Assembly: GCA_049305865.1 (NCBI GenBank)
Contig: JBAQPP010000033.1
Span: 1 to 41,931, forward strand
Source of the DNA: UBA6263 sp049305865
GTDB lineage: Bacteria; Patescibacteriota; Gracilibacteria; Absconditabacterales; Absconditicoccaceae
Reading direction: 5' to 3'
DNA length: 41,931 nt
Made by a program: the position numbers and the translations under genes. Of the stretch, positions 29,789-38,699 are shown piece after piece; positions within the stretch are counted from its first letter, which is position 1; each line of letters opens with the position of its first letter. The notes beneath the pieces were generated by a model. That model had not been told where the DNA came from, made no database searches, and saw nothing but the letters and a program-made list of their open reading frames with translations.

Positions 29789-30127
29789 TCAGGATTTATT
29801 GGGCCAGAATAAGGCAATCAGCAGAGCAATAACAGCAAACGCAACCATAATCCACATGTATGCCATCAAAGCACCAAGGATCAGTTGTATGGTTAATATC
29901 AACAGAGAACAAACAATTCCCCACCATATAAAATACCATTTATCTGGATTCTGCTTCTGACTGTAGCTGGTTTTGATATATCTGATAATCCAGAGTACAC
30001 CAGCAACTGCAAACCCCAGCAGACTTACCCCGATGATGAAAAAAGTCACCCGGAATATAATCCATACTGCTACAAATACTGCTATAAGGCCAAGAAACGC
30101 CAGCCAAACTTTTGTCGATGTTTTCAT
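29789..30127 (-). CDS. Four-helix membrane protein ending at UGA
   Basis: A 112-aa integral membrane protein with four TM helices: VWLAFLGLIAVFVAVWIIF, VTFFIIGVSLLGFAVAGVLWII, WYFIWWGIVCSLLILTIQLILG and MAYMWIMVAFAVIALLIALFW. No family is recognised. No in-frame UGA occurs before the TGA that ends the standard-code ORF after FWPNKS. If the cell reads UGA only as Gly, translation continues for 20 codons (Cys, Lys and Arg-rich) to a TAA inside the terminator stem. The natural end at FWPNKS, right after the last helix, fits UGA as the original stop. The coordinates given end at that TGA; the table-25 alternative ends at 29729. It is divergent from the 30281 gene and has its own promoter. Confidence 0.72.
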   Translation of the reverse strand: MKTSTKVWLAFLGLIAVFVAVWIIFRVTFFIIGVSLLGFAVAGVLWIIRYIKTSYSQKQNPDKWYFIWWGIVCSLLILTIQLILGALMAYMWIMVAFAVIALLIALFWPNKS

Positions 30128-30152
30128 AAAATTTATGTTTTTGTGTAATTAT

Positions 30153-30180
30153 TTTATAGTTATTTAATATAAAAAGTCAA
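30153..30180 (-). promoter_or_regulatory. Promoter of the 4-TM protein gene
   Basis: Minus-strand TTGACT (30175-30180) and TATAAA (30153-30158), 16-base spacer, 26 bases before the ATG. Confidence 0.65.
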
Positions 30181-30207
30181 TCTGATTTTAGTTTTATTTT
30201 TTATTTA

Positions 30208-30237
30208 TTGACTTTTATTTATAAATTACTATATAGT
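30208..30237 (+). promoter_or_regulatory. Promoter of the 30281 gene
   Basis: TTGACT (30208-30213) and TATAGT (30232-30237) with an 18-base spacer. It is divergent from the 30175 promoter. Confidence 0.6.
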
Positions 30238-30280
30238 ATGTGTTTAATAAAAATAATGTTTAACAAAAAAATTAACAACT

Positions 30281-30820
30281 ATGTTTTTTAAAAAATTTGT
30301 GGAATCTGCATTCGAAATTGCTCTCAGAGCTTTTTCTGCAGTTGGTCATCTTGGAAAAGTTGCCAAAGATCTGAAGGTTACAGTAAGGATAAACAATCTT
30401 GTAGAGACCAAGGATCCTCTCAGGAAATTATCTCTCCTTGCTGAAAGTACCTGGCTTGATTTGCTCGATGATAAAAAACGCTGTCAACTTGATGGATTCC
30501 CCATCAACACAGTTCCGGATATCCTGCTTACGATAAAGACAGTTGAAAGAGGCCTCTCGATAAGTGTGGAAAGCGAATATCTTGAAAAATCGGAACCCAA
30601 AACTGAAATCGGTGAAGCTTTCCGGGAATTCATTGACGATGCAAATGAAATCATTGATGAAGCATTTGGTCGTGATCGTTCTCTTCTCATTGAAACAGAA
30701 GTTGCTTCATTTGCAAAAACCAAACAGGTTCTCCGGCTCAACGAATTCTTTGAAGTCAGAATTAGCAGAATGTTTTTTGCTGTCCTTGTCAAAAAATTCG
30801 TTGCAGAAGTCAGTAAATAA
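30281..30820 (+). CDS. Soluble helical protein, unknown function
   Basis: A 179-aa protein without signal peptide or TM helix. It is mostly alpha-helical: an N-terminal amphipathic stretch (FFKKFVESAFEIALRAFSAVG), then KLSLLAESTWLDLLDDKKRCQ and an acidic middle (EAFREFIDDANEIIDEAFGRDRS). A C-terminal helix follows (LRLNEFFEVRISRMFFAVLVKKFV). I recognise no family or catalytic motif. It is relatively GC-rich, with no UGA and a TAA stop, and it is monocistronic with its own promoter and terminator. Confidence 0.7.
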   Translation: MFFKKFVESAFEIALRAFSAVGHLGKVAKDLKVTVRINNLVETKDPLRKLSLLAESTWLDLLDDKKRCQLDGFPINTVPDILLTIKTVERGLSISVESEYLEKSEPKTEIGEAFREFIDDANEIIDEAFGRDRSLLIETEVASFAKTKQVLRLNEFFEVRISRMFFAVLVKKFVAEVSK

Positions 30821-30850
30821 ACCGACTCATTAAAAAATGATTACAAAGAT

Positions 30851-30883
30851 TCCCTTCGCTTTTTTGGCGGGGGAGTTTTTTTT
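30851..30883 (+). terminator. Intrinsic terminator of the 30281 gene
   Basis: TCCC..CGC and GCGGGGGA form a stem around a T-rich loop, followed by eight T. Confidence 0.7.
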
Positions 30884-30920
30884 AAAAAAAATGAGAGCTA
30901 GTAAAACCAGTCCTCATTTT
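30884..30920 (-). terminator. Intrinsic terminator of the lipoprotein gene
   Basis: On the minus strand AAATGAG and CTCATTT close a hairpin with CTGG/CTAG inner pairing, followed by eight T. Confidence 0.7.
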
Positions 30921-30938
30921 GTATTTTAAATACAATTT

Positions 30939-31304
30939 TTACTTCCTGCATATCTTAGTTATCCTCATTACAGGCACTTTTGTGATACCGCCATAAGAAA
31001 CTTTTTGAATCTGATCAAGTATTATTATAAGGTGTTCTTGATGATGATCAGTTAAGATATAAATATCTTTTTTCTTACTCAATACATCGTAATGGATTGA
31101 GGCAAATTCTATGGTATCAATATTTGTCCGTAGTCTTTTCACTAGATAAGCATATTCAATTTCTGTAACCTGAACATAATCACCACATTCTAACTGTGTT
31201 ATTTTGTTGCGCAGTTCACTATCTTTCTTTTCTCTGTTTTCAATTTTTGAACAGGACAAAAGCAAAGATAAAAATGCCAGAAAAATAAAATAATTTTTTT
31301 TCAT
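30939..31304 (-). CDS. Small lipoprotein, unknown function
   Basis: A 121-aa protein with a typical type II signal peptide: KKNYFIFLAFLSLLLSC, where LLSC is the lipobox and Cys18 the acylated residue. The mature part is Lys/Glu-rich and then folds as short strands and helices (CGDYVQVTEIEYAYLVKRL, IEFASIHYDVLSKKKDIYILTDHHQEHLIIIL). I recognise no family. It is UGA-free (its few Gly are GGT/GGC), ends at TAA, and is divergent from clpB. It lies at the right border of the UGA-free block. Confidence 0.8.
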   Translation of the reverse strand: MKKNYFIFLAFLSLLLSCSKIENREKKDSELRNKITQLECGDYVQVTEIEYAYLVKRLRTNIDTIEFASIHYDVLSKKKDIYILTDHHQEHLIIILDQIQKVSYGGITKVPVMRITKICRK

Positions 31305-31323
31305 ATTTCTTTTGTTTTTATAT

Positions 31324-31351
31324 CTTATAATGATTATATATAAAAAGTCAA
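31324..31351 (-). promoter_or_regulatory. Promoter of the lipoprotein gene
   Basis: Minus-strand TTGACT (31346-31351) and TATAAG (31324-31329), 16-base spacer, about 20 bases before the ATG. Confidence 0.65.
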
Positions 31352-31384
31352 TTGTAATATGCTAATAATCATTTATATATAATA

Positions 31385-31412
31385 TTGACATTTGCTGGTA
31401 AATTATTATAAC
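31385..31412 (+). promoter_or_regulatory. Promoter of clpB
   Basis: TTGACA (31385-31390) and TATAAC (31407-31412), 16-base spacer. It is the same TTGACATTTG pattern as at 20250, here in front of a code-25 gene. I see no CIRCE element. Confidence 0.7.
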
Positions 31413-31440
31413 AAATCATATTTATTTTCTTATTTTTTCT

Positions 31441-34218
31441 ATGGGAAGATTTGATAATTATGATAATTTAGCTTGATGAGTCATCAAAAACACATATAAA
31501 TTTGCACAAGAATGTGGTCACAATCCAGCTGATGTTAATCATCTTTTTTATGTTATGCTCAATCAGTCTAATAAAGAAATTATCGACTTACTTACAAAAG
31601 TCTGAGCTGATATAGATGCTATAAAAAATACAACACAAAAAGAATTATATTGATTACTCGCAGAAGAAACAGATTTTTGAATATCTCCATCTCTAAACCA
31701 GGTTTATATAGATTCAGAAAAAATAATAAAAAATATGTGAGATACAAACGTTAGTATTTACCATATGTTTCTATCATTATTAAATTCAAAAAATTCAATA
31801 AGCAAAATGTTAAATCAACAATGAATTACATTTGAAAAAATGAAAGTAATTATAGAAGCTATGCCAAAAGCAAAATTACGCTCAGATGAAATAAATACTT
31901 CATTAGCTAACTCAGCTTCTTGACCAGATATGCTAAATAAATATTCTGAAGATCTTGTAAGTCTTGCAAAACAATGAAAACTTAAAGAAGTAATATGAAG
32001 AGAAAAAGAACTCGAAAAAATGATAGAAATTCTTTGCAGAAAAGACAAAAATAATATTTTGATATTAGGAGATTCAGGAGTAGGTAAGACATCTTTAGCA
32101 GAATTATTAGCCCAAAAGATTTCTACTTGAGAAGTGCCAGATGATATCAAAAACAAAACAATACTAAGAATAAATTTATGATCAATAGTAGCATGAACCA
32201 AATTTAGATGAGAATTTGAAGAGAAAATTTCTGGTATTATCAAAACAGCAAAAGATTCAGATTGAAAAATAATTCTATTTATCGATGGCTTTCATAATAT
32301 AGTATGAGCAGGTAAAGCAGAGGGATCTATGGGGCTATCAGAAATGTTAGTACCAGAGTTATCAAGATGAAATATACAAGTAATATGAGTAACTACTACA
32401 AGTGAGTATCGCCAAAAAGTAGAATCAGACACTACTCTTATAAGTAATTTTGAAACTCTTACCATCAAAGAACCTAGTATACAAGATACTATTACGATAT
32501 TAAGATGAATAGAATGAAGTTTTGAAAAACATCATTGAGTTACTATTTATGATACAGCTTTGGTTGCAGCGGCAGAACTTAGTAATAGATATATTACAGA
32601 TAGTAAATTGCCAGCTAAAGCAATTGATATTATAGATCAAGCATCAACAAAAGTAAAGATTTCAATGACATCATTACCATCTAGCATTTTAGAAATTTCA
32701 ATAAAAATATGACAACTAGAAAAAGAAAATATTTCAATAACACAGGAATTATCTGAGACTAAAGATAAATTAACTAAATCAGAATTAAATAAAAGACTTC
32801 AAACTATAAAGGAAGAAATAGATAAACTTCAATCTTCTTACAATACATCCAAAGTTATTCGAGATCAAATGAAAAAATTATCTGAAGAAAATAAAGTATT
32901 TGAATTACAAGTTGTAGAGCTACAAAAACAGTCTAAAAATATTGAAATTAAATCTGAATCAGAACAAGCTTCCAAGTTAAATTTGGAAATTTCAGAAATT
33001 CAAAAAAACATCCAATCTAACAAAGAATCAATATCTGTCTTACAATTAGAATCTTGAATAATTATCAAAAATACAGTAGAAGTAGATGATATAGCAAAAG
33101 TAATTTCAGAAAAAACATGAATTCCACTTGCAAAAATGCTTACAGAAGAATCAGAAAAATTAGCCAATTTAGAATCATATTTATCCACAAAAGTGATAGG
33201 TCAATCAGAAGCTATAGCAGCGTTAAGTGATGCTATCAGACGTGCTAGAGTATGACTCAAAGATCCCAAAAAACCCATATGATCATTTATATTTTTATGA
33301 AATACCTGAGTATGAAAAACAGAACTTGCAAAAGCATTAGCAGAATTTCTTTTTTCTGATAAAACAGCTATGGTAAGATTAAATATGAGTGAGTATCAGT
33401 GAGAATCTTCTACATCCAAATTAATTTGATCTGATCCCTGACTTGTAGGTTATGAACAGGGAGGACAACTTACAGAACCAATAAGGAGAAAACCATATTC
33501 TGTTGTGCTTCTTGATGAAGTAGAAAAAGCTCATCCAAAAGTCTTCGATATGTTTTTGCAAGTTTTTGACGATGGTATACTAAATGATTCAATGTGAAAC
33601 ACAATTGATTTCAAAAATACAATCATCATCATGACTAGTAATATCTGATCTCGCGAAATTATGGAAAATTTCAAATGATTGTGAGCTGATATATGAGACC
33701 TATATCCTGTAGATGTTTTAGATCAAGAAAAAAAGACTAATTCAGAAGATGTACAATCTAAACACAAAAGAAATCGTAGATCAAAAAAGAATAATAATCC
33801 TGAATCTGATCAGTCTATAAACCTCCAGACTGAGGAACTTAAAGAACAATTAGAACCTATTCTTATGGATTTTTTTCGTCCAGAATTATTAAATAGATTG
33901 GATGATAAAATTATATTCAATCCTATGTCACAAGAAATGTTTAAAGGTATTTTGGAAATAAAGTTTAAAGAACAAATAAATTTGATTTATTCTACAAATA
34001 AAATTACATTAAATATTTCAAATAAAGCAAAAAATTTCTTAGCAAAAAAATGACGAGACCCAGCTAACTGAGCCCGTCCTATTGATAGAGCATTGAAAAA
34101 ATATTTAATAAGTCCACTTGCAAAAGAAATTGTTTCATGAAACTTACATCAGTGAGATATTGTAAATGTAGACGTAGAAAATGAGAAATTAATATTTCAG
34201 AAAGAACTTAGCACTTAG
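31441..34218 (+). CDS. clpB: ClpB disaggregase with degenerate first ATPase domain
   Basis: A 925-aa Hsp100 protein: N domain (about residues 1-150), D1 (about 175-385), coiled-coil M domain (about 395-530), D2 (about 580-830), C-terminal domain. It threads aggregated proteins with DnaK. D1 keeps Walker A GDSGVGKT (about 210-217) and pore loop GTKFRGEFEEK. Its Walker B, however, reads FIDGFH with Gly283 (codon GGC) replacing the catalytic Glu, and the arginine-finger pair of ERRF is replaced in LISNF (Ser335, Asn336). D2 is intact in Walker A (GNTGVGKTE, both inner Gly UGA), Walker B LLDEVEKAH and FRPELLNRLDD; its pore loop has Leu668 (PGLVGYE) for the usual Tyr. A charged insertion (about 755-800) is extra. 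The M domain length favours ClpB over ClpC. Confidence 0.95.
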
Positions 34219-34253
34219 CCATTAGAACTTAGCTAATAAATAAGGACTAATAG

Positions 34254-34820
34254 CTAAATTATTTCTCACCAATCTCACATTTTCAATCCTGCTGCATTTG
34301 CTTCTTCCATATCTACATGAAAATCTAGCGCATAAGTGTCAGCAATTCTTACCAGTACATTTTCAAATATCAGTCATCTTTCATAGTTATTGGTTTTGAT
34401 TCTAATTTTCTGATTATTTTTTAATCATCGATCATCAGCTTCGGACTGTGTAATATGTAGATGTCTCTTTGCAACTATTACTCATTCTTGTAGATATATA
34501 GATCACTGTGGCCCAATTATATTTAAACTTTCACTTCATTTCAAATCTCCAGATAATTTAATCGGAGCATTACATCACAGTACATAATTGTCTCACATAA
34601 ATATTTCAACCTGAGTCTGTTTTCTTACTGGACCAAGTATTCTGACATTTTTTATTTCTCATTTTGGTCACTTGATAGCTACTGTTTCTTCATAGGCAGA
34701 TTGTCATGGTTGTGATAAATCTTTCAATACTTTAAATTCATGTCATTTACCAAAAAGCTTATCAGCATCTACTTGACTGAGATGTATGTGTCTATTTGAT
34801 ATTCAAATTGGTATCCTCAT
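34254..34820 (-). CDS. pduL: Phosphotransacylase PduL
   Basis: A 188-aa zinc enzyme that swaps CoA and phosphate between acyl-CoA and acyl phosphate. It is unrelated in fold to Pta. The two PduL repeats are visible: IPIGISNRHIHLSQ (about residues 3-16, zinc His pair), LSQPGQSAYEETVAIKGPKGEIKNVRILGPVRKQTQVEI, then IIGPQGSIYLQEGVIVAKRHLHIT (second His pair) and a closing HVDMEEANAAGLKMGD. No microcompartment-targeting extension is present, so it is the free, acetate-forming type. With ackA nearby it should produce acetyl phosphate for ATP synthesis. It is last in the minus-strand fermentation group; its neighbour pflA is 115 bases upstream. Confidence 0.94.
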
Positions 34821-34856
34821 ACTTTTAAATTTATAATTTAAATCTTATTACCCTTT

Positions 34857-34927
34857 GTCATATCGAGCTTGTCGAGATATCGCTTTAAAATAATTTAAGA
34901 GATTTCTCATTACATTCGAAATGACAG
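34857..34927. repeat. REP-like repeat, copy 3
   Basis: Begins GTCATATCGAGCTTGTCGAG and ends CATTCGAAATGACAG, with GAGATTTCTCATTA inside. It lies between pflA and pduL. Confidence 0.8.
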
Positions 34928-34935
34928 TTTCGTAG

Positions 34936-35664
34936 TTATATCCTAACATAAACATTCTTTACATATTTATCCAAAACTTCCTTAACTTTATTTAACTCTT
35001 CTTTTGTAGGTAGTTTTACATCTTCTATTTCATAGTCTCGACCTAGCTCATCTCGTTTATATTTTCATAGCCTATGATAGGGGAGTATTTCTAATCTTTG
35101 TAAATATTTGAAGTTAGTTAAATATTTACCCATCTTATCTAGATATTCAAGCTGATCAGTATACCCAGGTACCAATACATATCTGATCCGAAATTGTTTT
35201 CATATTTCTTCCAGATAATTTATAAATTTCAAAACTTCTTCATTACTATTACCAGTTATTTTTTCATGTCGTGCATTATTTATATGCTTGATATCAGGCA
35301 AAACAAGATCAGTTACCTCGAGTAGTTTTTTTACATCATCGTTTAATATCGATGCATTTGTATCTAGTGCTGTGTGTATTCACAGCTTTTTTAATTTTGT
35401 AAAAAAGCTTATCAATCCTTTGGTCTGCAATAAAGGTTCTCAACCACTTACAGTCACTCATCATTTCTCTCAGAAATATCATTCTTCTTTTTCTATCATT
35501 GCGATAAGTTCTTCATCGCTCATTTCTATTCATCCACCGTGATTTCGCGTATCTGGATTTTGACAGTATATACAACGAAAATTACATCATTGTAAAAAAA
35601 CCAAAAATCTGATTCATGGTCAATCTTGTGTCCCAAATGTTTCTGTCGAGTGTACTTTTAACAT
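34936..35664 (-). CDS. pflA: Pyruvate formate-lyase activating enzyme (radical SAM)
   Basis: A 242-aa radical SAM enzyme that abstracts hydrogen from the radical glycine of PflB. The iron-sulfur cluster motif is CNFRCIYC (CxxxCxxC, about residues 28-35), preceded by the typical TFGTQDGPGIRFLVFLQGC. Other conserved parts are GGVTVSGGEPLLQ (SAM-binding GGE), HTALDTNA, DLVLPDIKH and RYVLVPGYTD. Several of these glycines are TGA. It shares the strand with pflB; an acetyltransferase gene and a REP element lie between them. Confidence 0.96.
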
Positions 35665-35698
35665 GCTTTTAAACTAAATTTTTAAATCCATTTCACTA

Positions 35699-35799
35699 GT
35701 CATATCGAGCTTGTCGAGACTTGTCCTGAAGAATGAAGGAGATCTCTTTTTGTTTACTAGAGATTTCTCCACTCACTTTGTTCGGTCGAAATGACAGTA
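35699..35799. repeat. REP-like repeat, long copy 4
   Basis: The longest copy: GTCATATCGAGCTTGTCGAG at one end, GTTCGGTCGAAATGACAG at the other, with GAGATCTC and GAGATTTCTCCACTC in the middle. A degenerate half (GCGACTTACTTTGCTCACTCG) is seen near 36385, between the acetyltransferase gene and pflB. Confidence 0.8.
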
Positions 35800-35845
35800 T
35801 TTATTATTTTTTTCGTGTAGAGCAAACTAAATCATATTCTCTATT

Positions 35846-36343
35846 ACCCAATCTTCTTTTTTTTTCTTCCGTTACTTTCCCTCAAAATTTTTTATAAAAG
35901 TTTACCCAAGCTATATTATCTTTAAATGTTCGCAAATAGAAATTTCTCCTACCTTGTACGTTTTGATAATTAGTAAAATAATCAAATAATCTATTTCAAA
36001 TTCACCCTTTTTGTTTTTGGGGGTCTACATAAAATCAATATACTTCGAAATCAAAATCTTCTTTATTAGAGCTTCATCATTCAATAAATCATACTATTTT
36101 TCACCATGTCTCATAGACAAATAAACAATATTCCGTATCTTTTTTGCCAACTATAAACGACCATCGTATTTTTGGATTTCTTCCAAAATGATCCAAATAT
36201 TCTTGATCAACAATTCCTTTAAAATTTTCTTTTCGGCATCTTTTGTGTATATCACACAACGTTTCCATATCTTCAAATCTTACTTTTCTAATTGTAAATT
36301 GTGATGTCTTTTCTTCTATTGTTTTTGTAATATCATATATCAT
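35846..36343 (-). CDS. GNAT-family N-acetyltransferase, possibly shifted at its 3' end
   Basis: A 165-aa protein with the GNAT fold: FTIRKVRFEDMETLCDIHKRCRKENF at the N-terminus, KIVGFIEGGSS as strand beta4, then YGFYVDPQKQKGGIGNRLFDYF, which carries the acetyl-CoA-binding Q-x-x-G-x-G (about residues 98-114), and NFYLRTFKDNIAWVNFYKKFGGKV. The substrate is unknown. As I count the A/T run at 35859-35865, the frame ends KKKIG and TAA. One base less would instead give NREYDLVCSTRK, a plausible final GNAT strand, ending near 35806. I am not certain of the run length, so the 3' end is tentative. It lies between pflA and pflB. Confidence 0.7.
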
Positions 36344-36433
36344 TTTATAATTTTAAGTAATAAACTTTTCCTTGCTAATCATTGCGACTTACTTTGCTCA
36401 CTCGAAATAACAGTTAGCGATGACAATTAGTCC

Positions 36434-38623
36434 CTACATCCTATCATGAAATGTTCTAGCAATTACTTCTTCCTGTTGTTCCCTAGATAGCTTTACAAAA
36501 TTAACTGCATATCAAGAGACTCTAATGGTTAACTGCGGATATAGCTCTGGATGCTGGATAGCATCTAGCAATGTTTCTCTATTCAAAACATTTACATTCA
36601 TATGATGTCATCATTTCTGGAAATATCCATCAAGCATAGTTGATAGATTTTCAATCTGTTCATCTTTATTAATTCCTAGCGTAATAGGTACTATAGAAAA
36701 TGTATTTGATATTCAGTCTCTTGCATCTTCATAAGATATTTTAGCTACAGAATTTAACGAAGCTATAGCTCCATTGGTATCTCTTCCATGCATTGGATTT
36801 GCTCCAGGAGCAAATGGTTCTCAAGATTTTCTACCATCGGGAGTAGCTCATGTTTTATGTCCATAAACCACATTAGATGTGATCGTCAGTATAGATAGAG
36901 TGGGTTCGGCATCACGATAAATTTTATGCTTTCTGAGCTCTTCTATAAAAAATTTCACAATATCTATTGCAATCTGATCTACCTTATCGTTATCATTTCC
37001 ATATTTTGGGAAGTCTCATTCAACTTCGAAACTCTCGCTTATTCATTGGTCATTTCTTTTTACTTTTACTTGTGCATATTTGATTGCTGATAGAGAATCG
37101 ACTACAACACTCAGTCCTGCGGCACCAAACGCCATCAATCTTTTTATATTAGAATCCATTAGTGCAAGCTGAGATTTTTCATAATAATATTTATCATGCA
37201 TATAGTGAATTATATTCATAGTATTTACATATTCTTGAGCAAGTTCTTCTAAGACTTTTTTATAATTGCTTCGTACTTCATCATAATTCAGATTCTCGTT
37301 TTCTATTTGTTTTATATCATTTAGTACTTGTATACCAGTCATTTCGTCTTTTCATGCGTTTATCGCAAGCAACAATGCTTTTGCAATATTACATCTTGCT
37401 CCAAAAAATTGCATCCATTTTCATATTTCAAGTTGTGATACACAACAAGCGATTCCATAGTCATCAGTACATCATATTTTTCTCATCATATCATCGTTTT
37501 CATATTGTAATGATGAGGTATCTATAGAAACTTTTGTACAAAATTTCTTAAAACTTATAGGCAATTTTTCAGCCCATAAAATCGTTAGATTTGGTTCTGG
37601 AGCAGCTCCTAAATTATATAATGTTTGCAAAAATCTAAACGAAGTTTTAGTTACTTTATGTCTTCCGTCATCTAACATTCATCATAGAGATTCCGTAGTC
37701 CATGTAGGATCTCATGCAAAAAGTTGATTATATTCTCACATACGTAATTGTCTAACTAATCTTAATTTTATTACAAATTGATCAATCAACTCTTGTGCTT
37801 GTTCCTCATTTATTTTTCATTCTTTCAAATCTTTTTCAACAAAAATATCTAGGAAACTACTAACATTTCCTAGACTCATAGCTGCTCAATCTTGTTCTTT
37901 GATTGCAGCAAGAAACGCAAAATATATTCGTTGCACAGCTTCTTTAGAATCTTTAGCGGACTTAGAAATATCTAATCCATACATTGCTGCCATAGTTTTA
38001 ATATCTTTCAAAGCTTTTATTTGTTCGCTTATTTCTTCTCTTAATCTTATCGTATCTTCTATCATATCTCATTCTAGTTCGCTCTTATCTTCCTCCTTCG
38101 CTTGTATCAAATTATCTATTCCGTAAAGAGCTATTCTCCTATAATCTCATATGATTCTTCATCTTGAATAATTATCAGGTAATCACGTCAGTATTCATGT
38201 TTTTCTATATTTCAACATGCTTGGCGTATATGCATCAAATATTCCATCGTTGTGAGATTTTCTATATTTAGTGAAAATTTCTTTTACATTTTCATCTAAT
38301 TTTTTACCATTTTCTTCACAAGCTTTTTCAACTATTCTGTATCATCAAAAAGGTTTGATAGCTCTCTTTAGTGGAGCATCAGTCTGTAATCCAAATATTA
38401 TTTCCAAATCTTTATCTATATACCCAGCTTGATGACTAGTGATTGTAGAAATAGTCTTTTCATCTATATCCAGTACTCATCATTTATCATGTTCTTTCTT
38501 CAGTAGCTCCTTACATTTATCCCACAATTGTTTTGTCTTTTCACTAGGTCACACTAAAAAAGATTCATCTCCATCGTATGGATTAATATTATCATAAATA
38601 AATTTCTTTACGTTTATCTGCAT
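36434..38623 (-). CDS. pflB: Pyruvate formate-lyase (formate C-acetyltransferase)
   Basis: A 729-aa glycyl-radical enzyme converting pyruvate and CoA to acetyl-CoA and formate in anaerobic cells. The active-site Cys pair is GIACCVSQLE (Cys393, Cys394). The C-terminal radical motif is LTIRVSGYAVNF; its radical Gly704 is the codon TGA at 36512-36514. So the catalytic residue itself depends on UGA being read as glycine. Other family blocks: DGIFDAYTPSMLKYRKTGILTGLPDNYSRGRIIGDYRR, GAAPEPNLTILWAEKLP, SIDTSSLQYENDDMMR, HKTGATPDGRKSGEPFAPGANPMHGRD. The ATG start lies four bases after a terminator-like hairpin, in the ackA-pflB gap. Confidence 0.97.
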
Positions 38624-38626
38624 AAC

Positions 38627-38660
38627 AAAAAATTAGGATATTAAATTACATCCTAATTTT
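38627..38660 (-). terminator. Terminator-like hairpin between ackA and pflB
   Basis: AAAATTAGGAT and ATCCTAATTTT form an 11-bp stem, followed on the minus strand by a six-T run that ends four bases before the pflB ATG. It can end ackA transcripts, or act as a leader hairpin for pflB. Confidence 0.65.
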
Positions 38661-38699
38661 AATGAGAAATTTTTTAAAAGCAAAAATATGGTATTAAAT

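Noticed and set aside
20180..31440. UGA-free block as an assembly chimera
   Set aside because: It would need four separate joins around argS, and the promoters match those of the code-25 clpB. Not fully excluded without read data.
20180..31440. UGA-free block as a prophage or plasmid insertion
   Set aside because: No integrase, terminase, capsid, replication or mobilisation gene, and no flanking direct repeats or tRNA at the borders.
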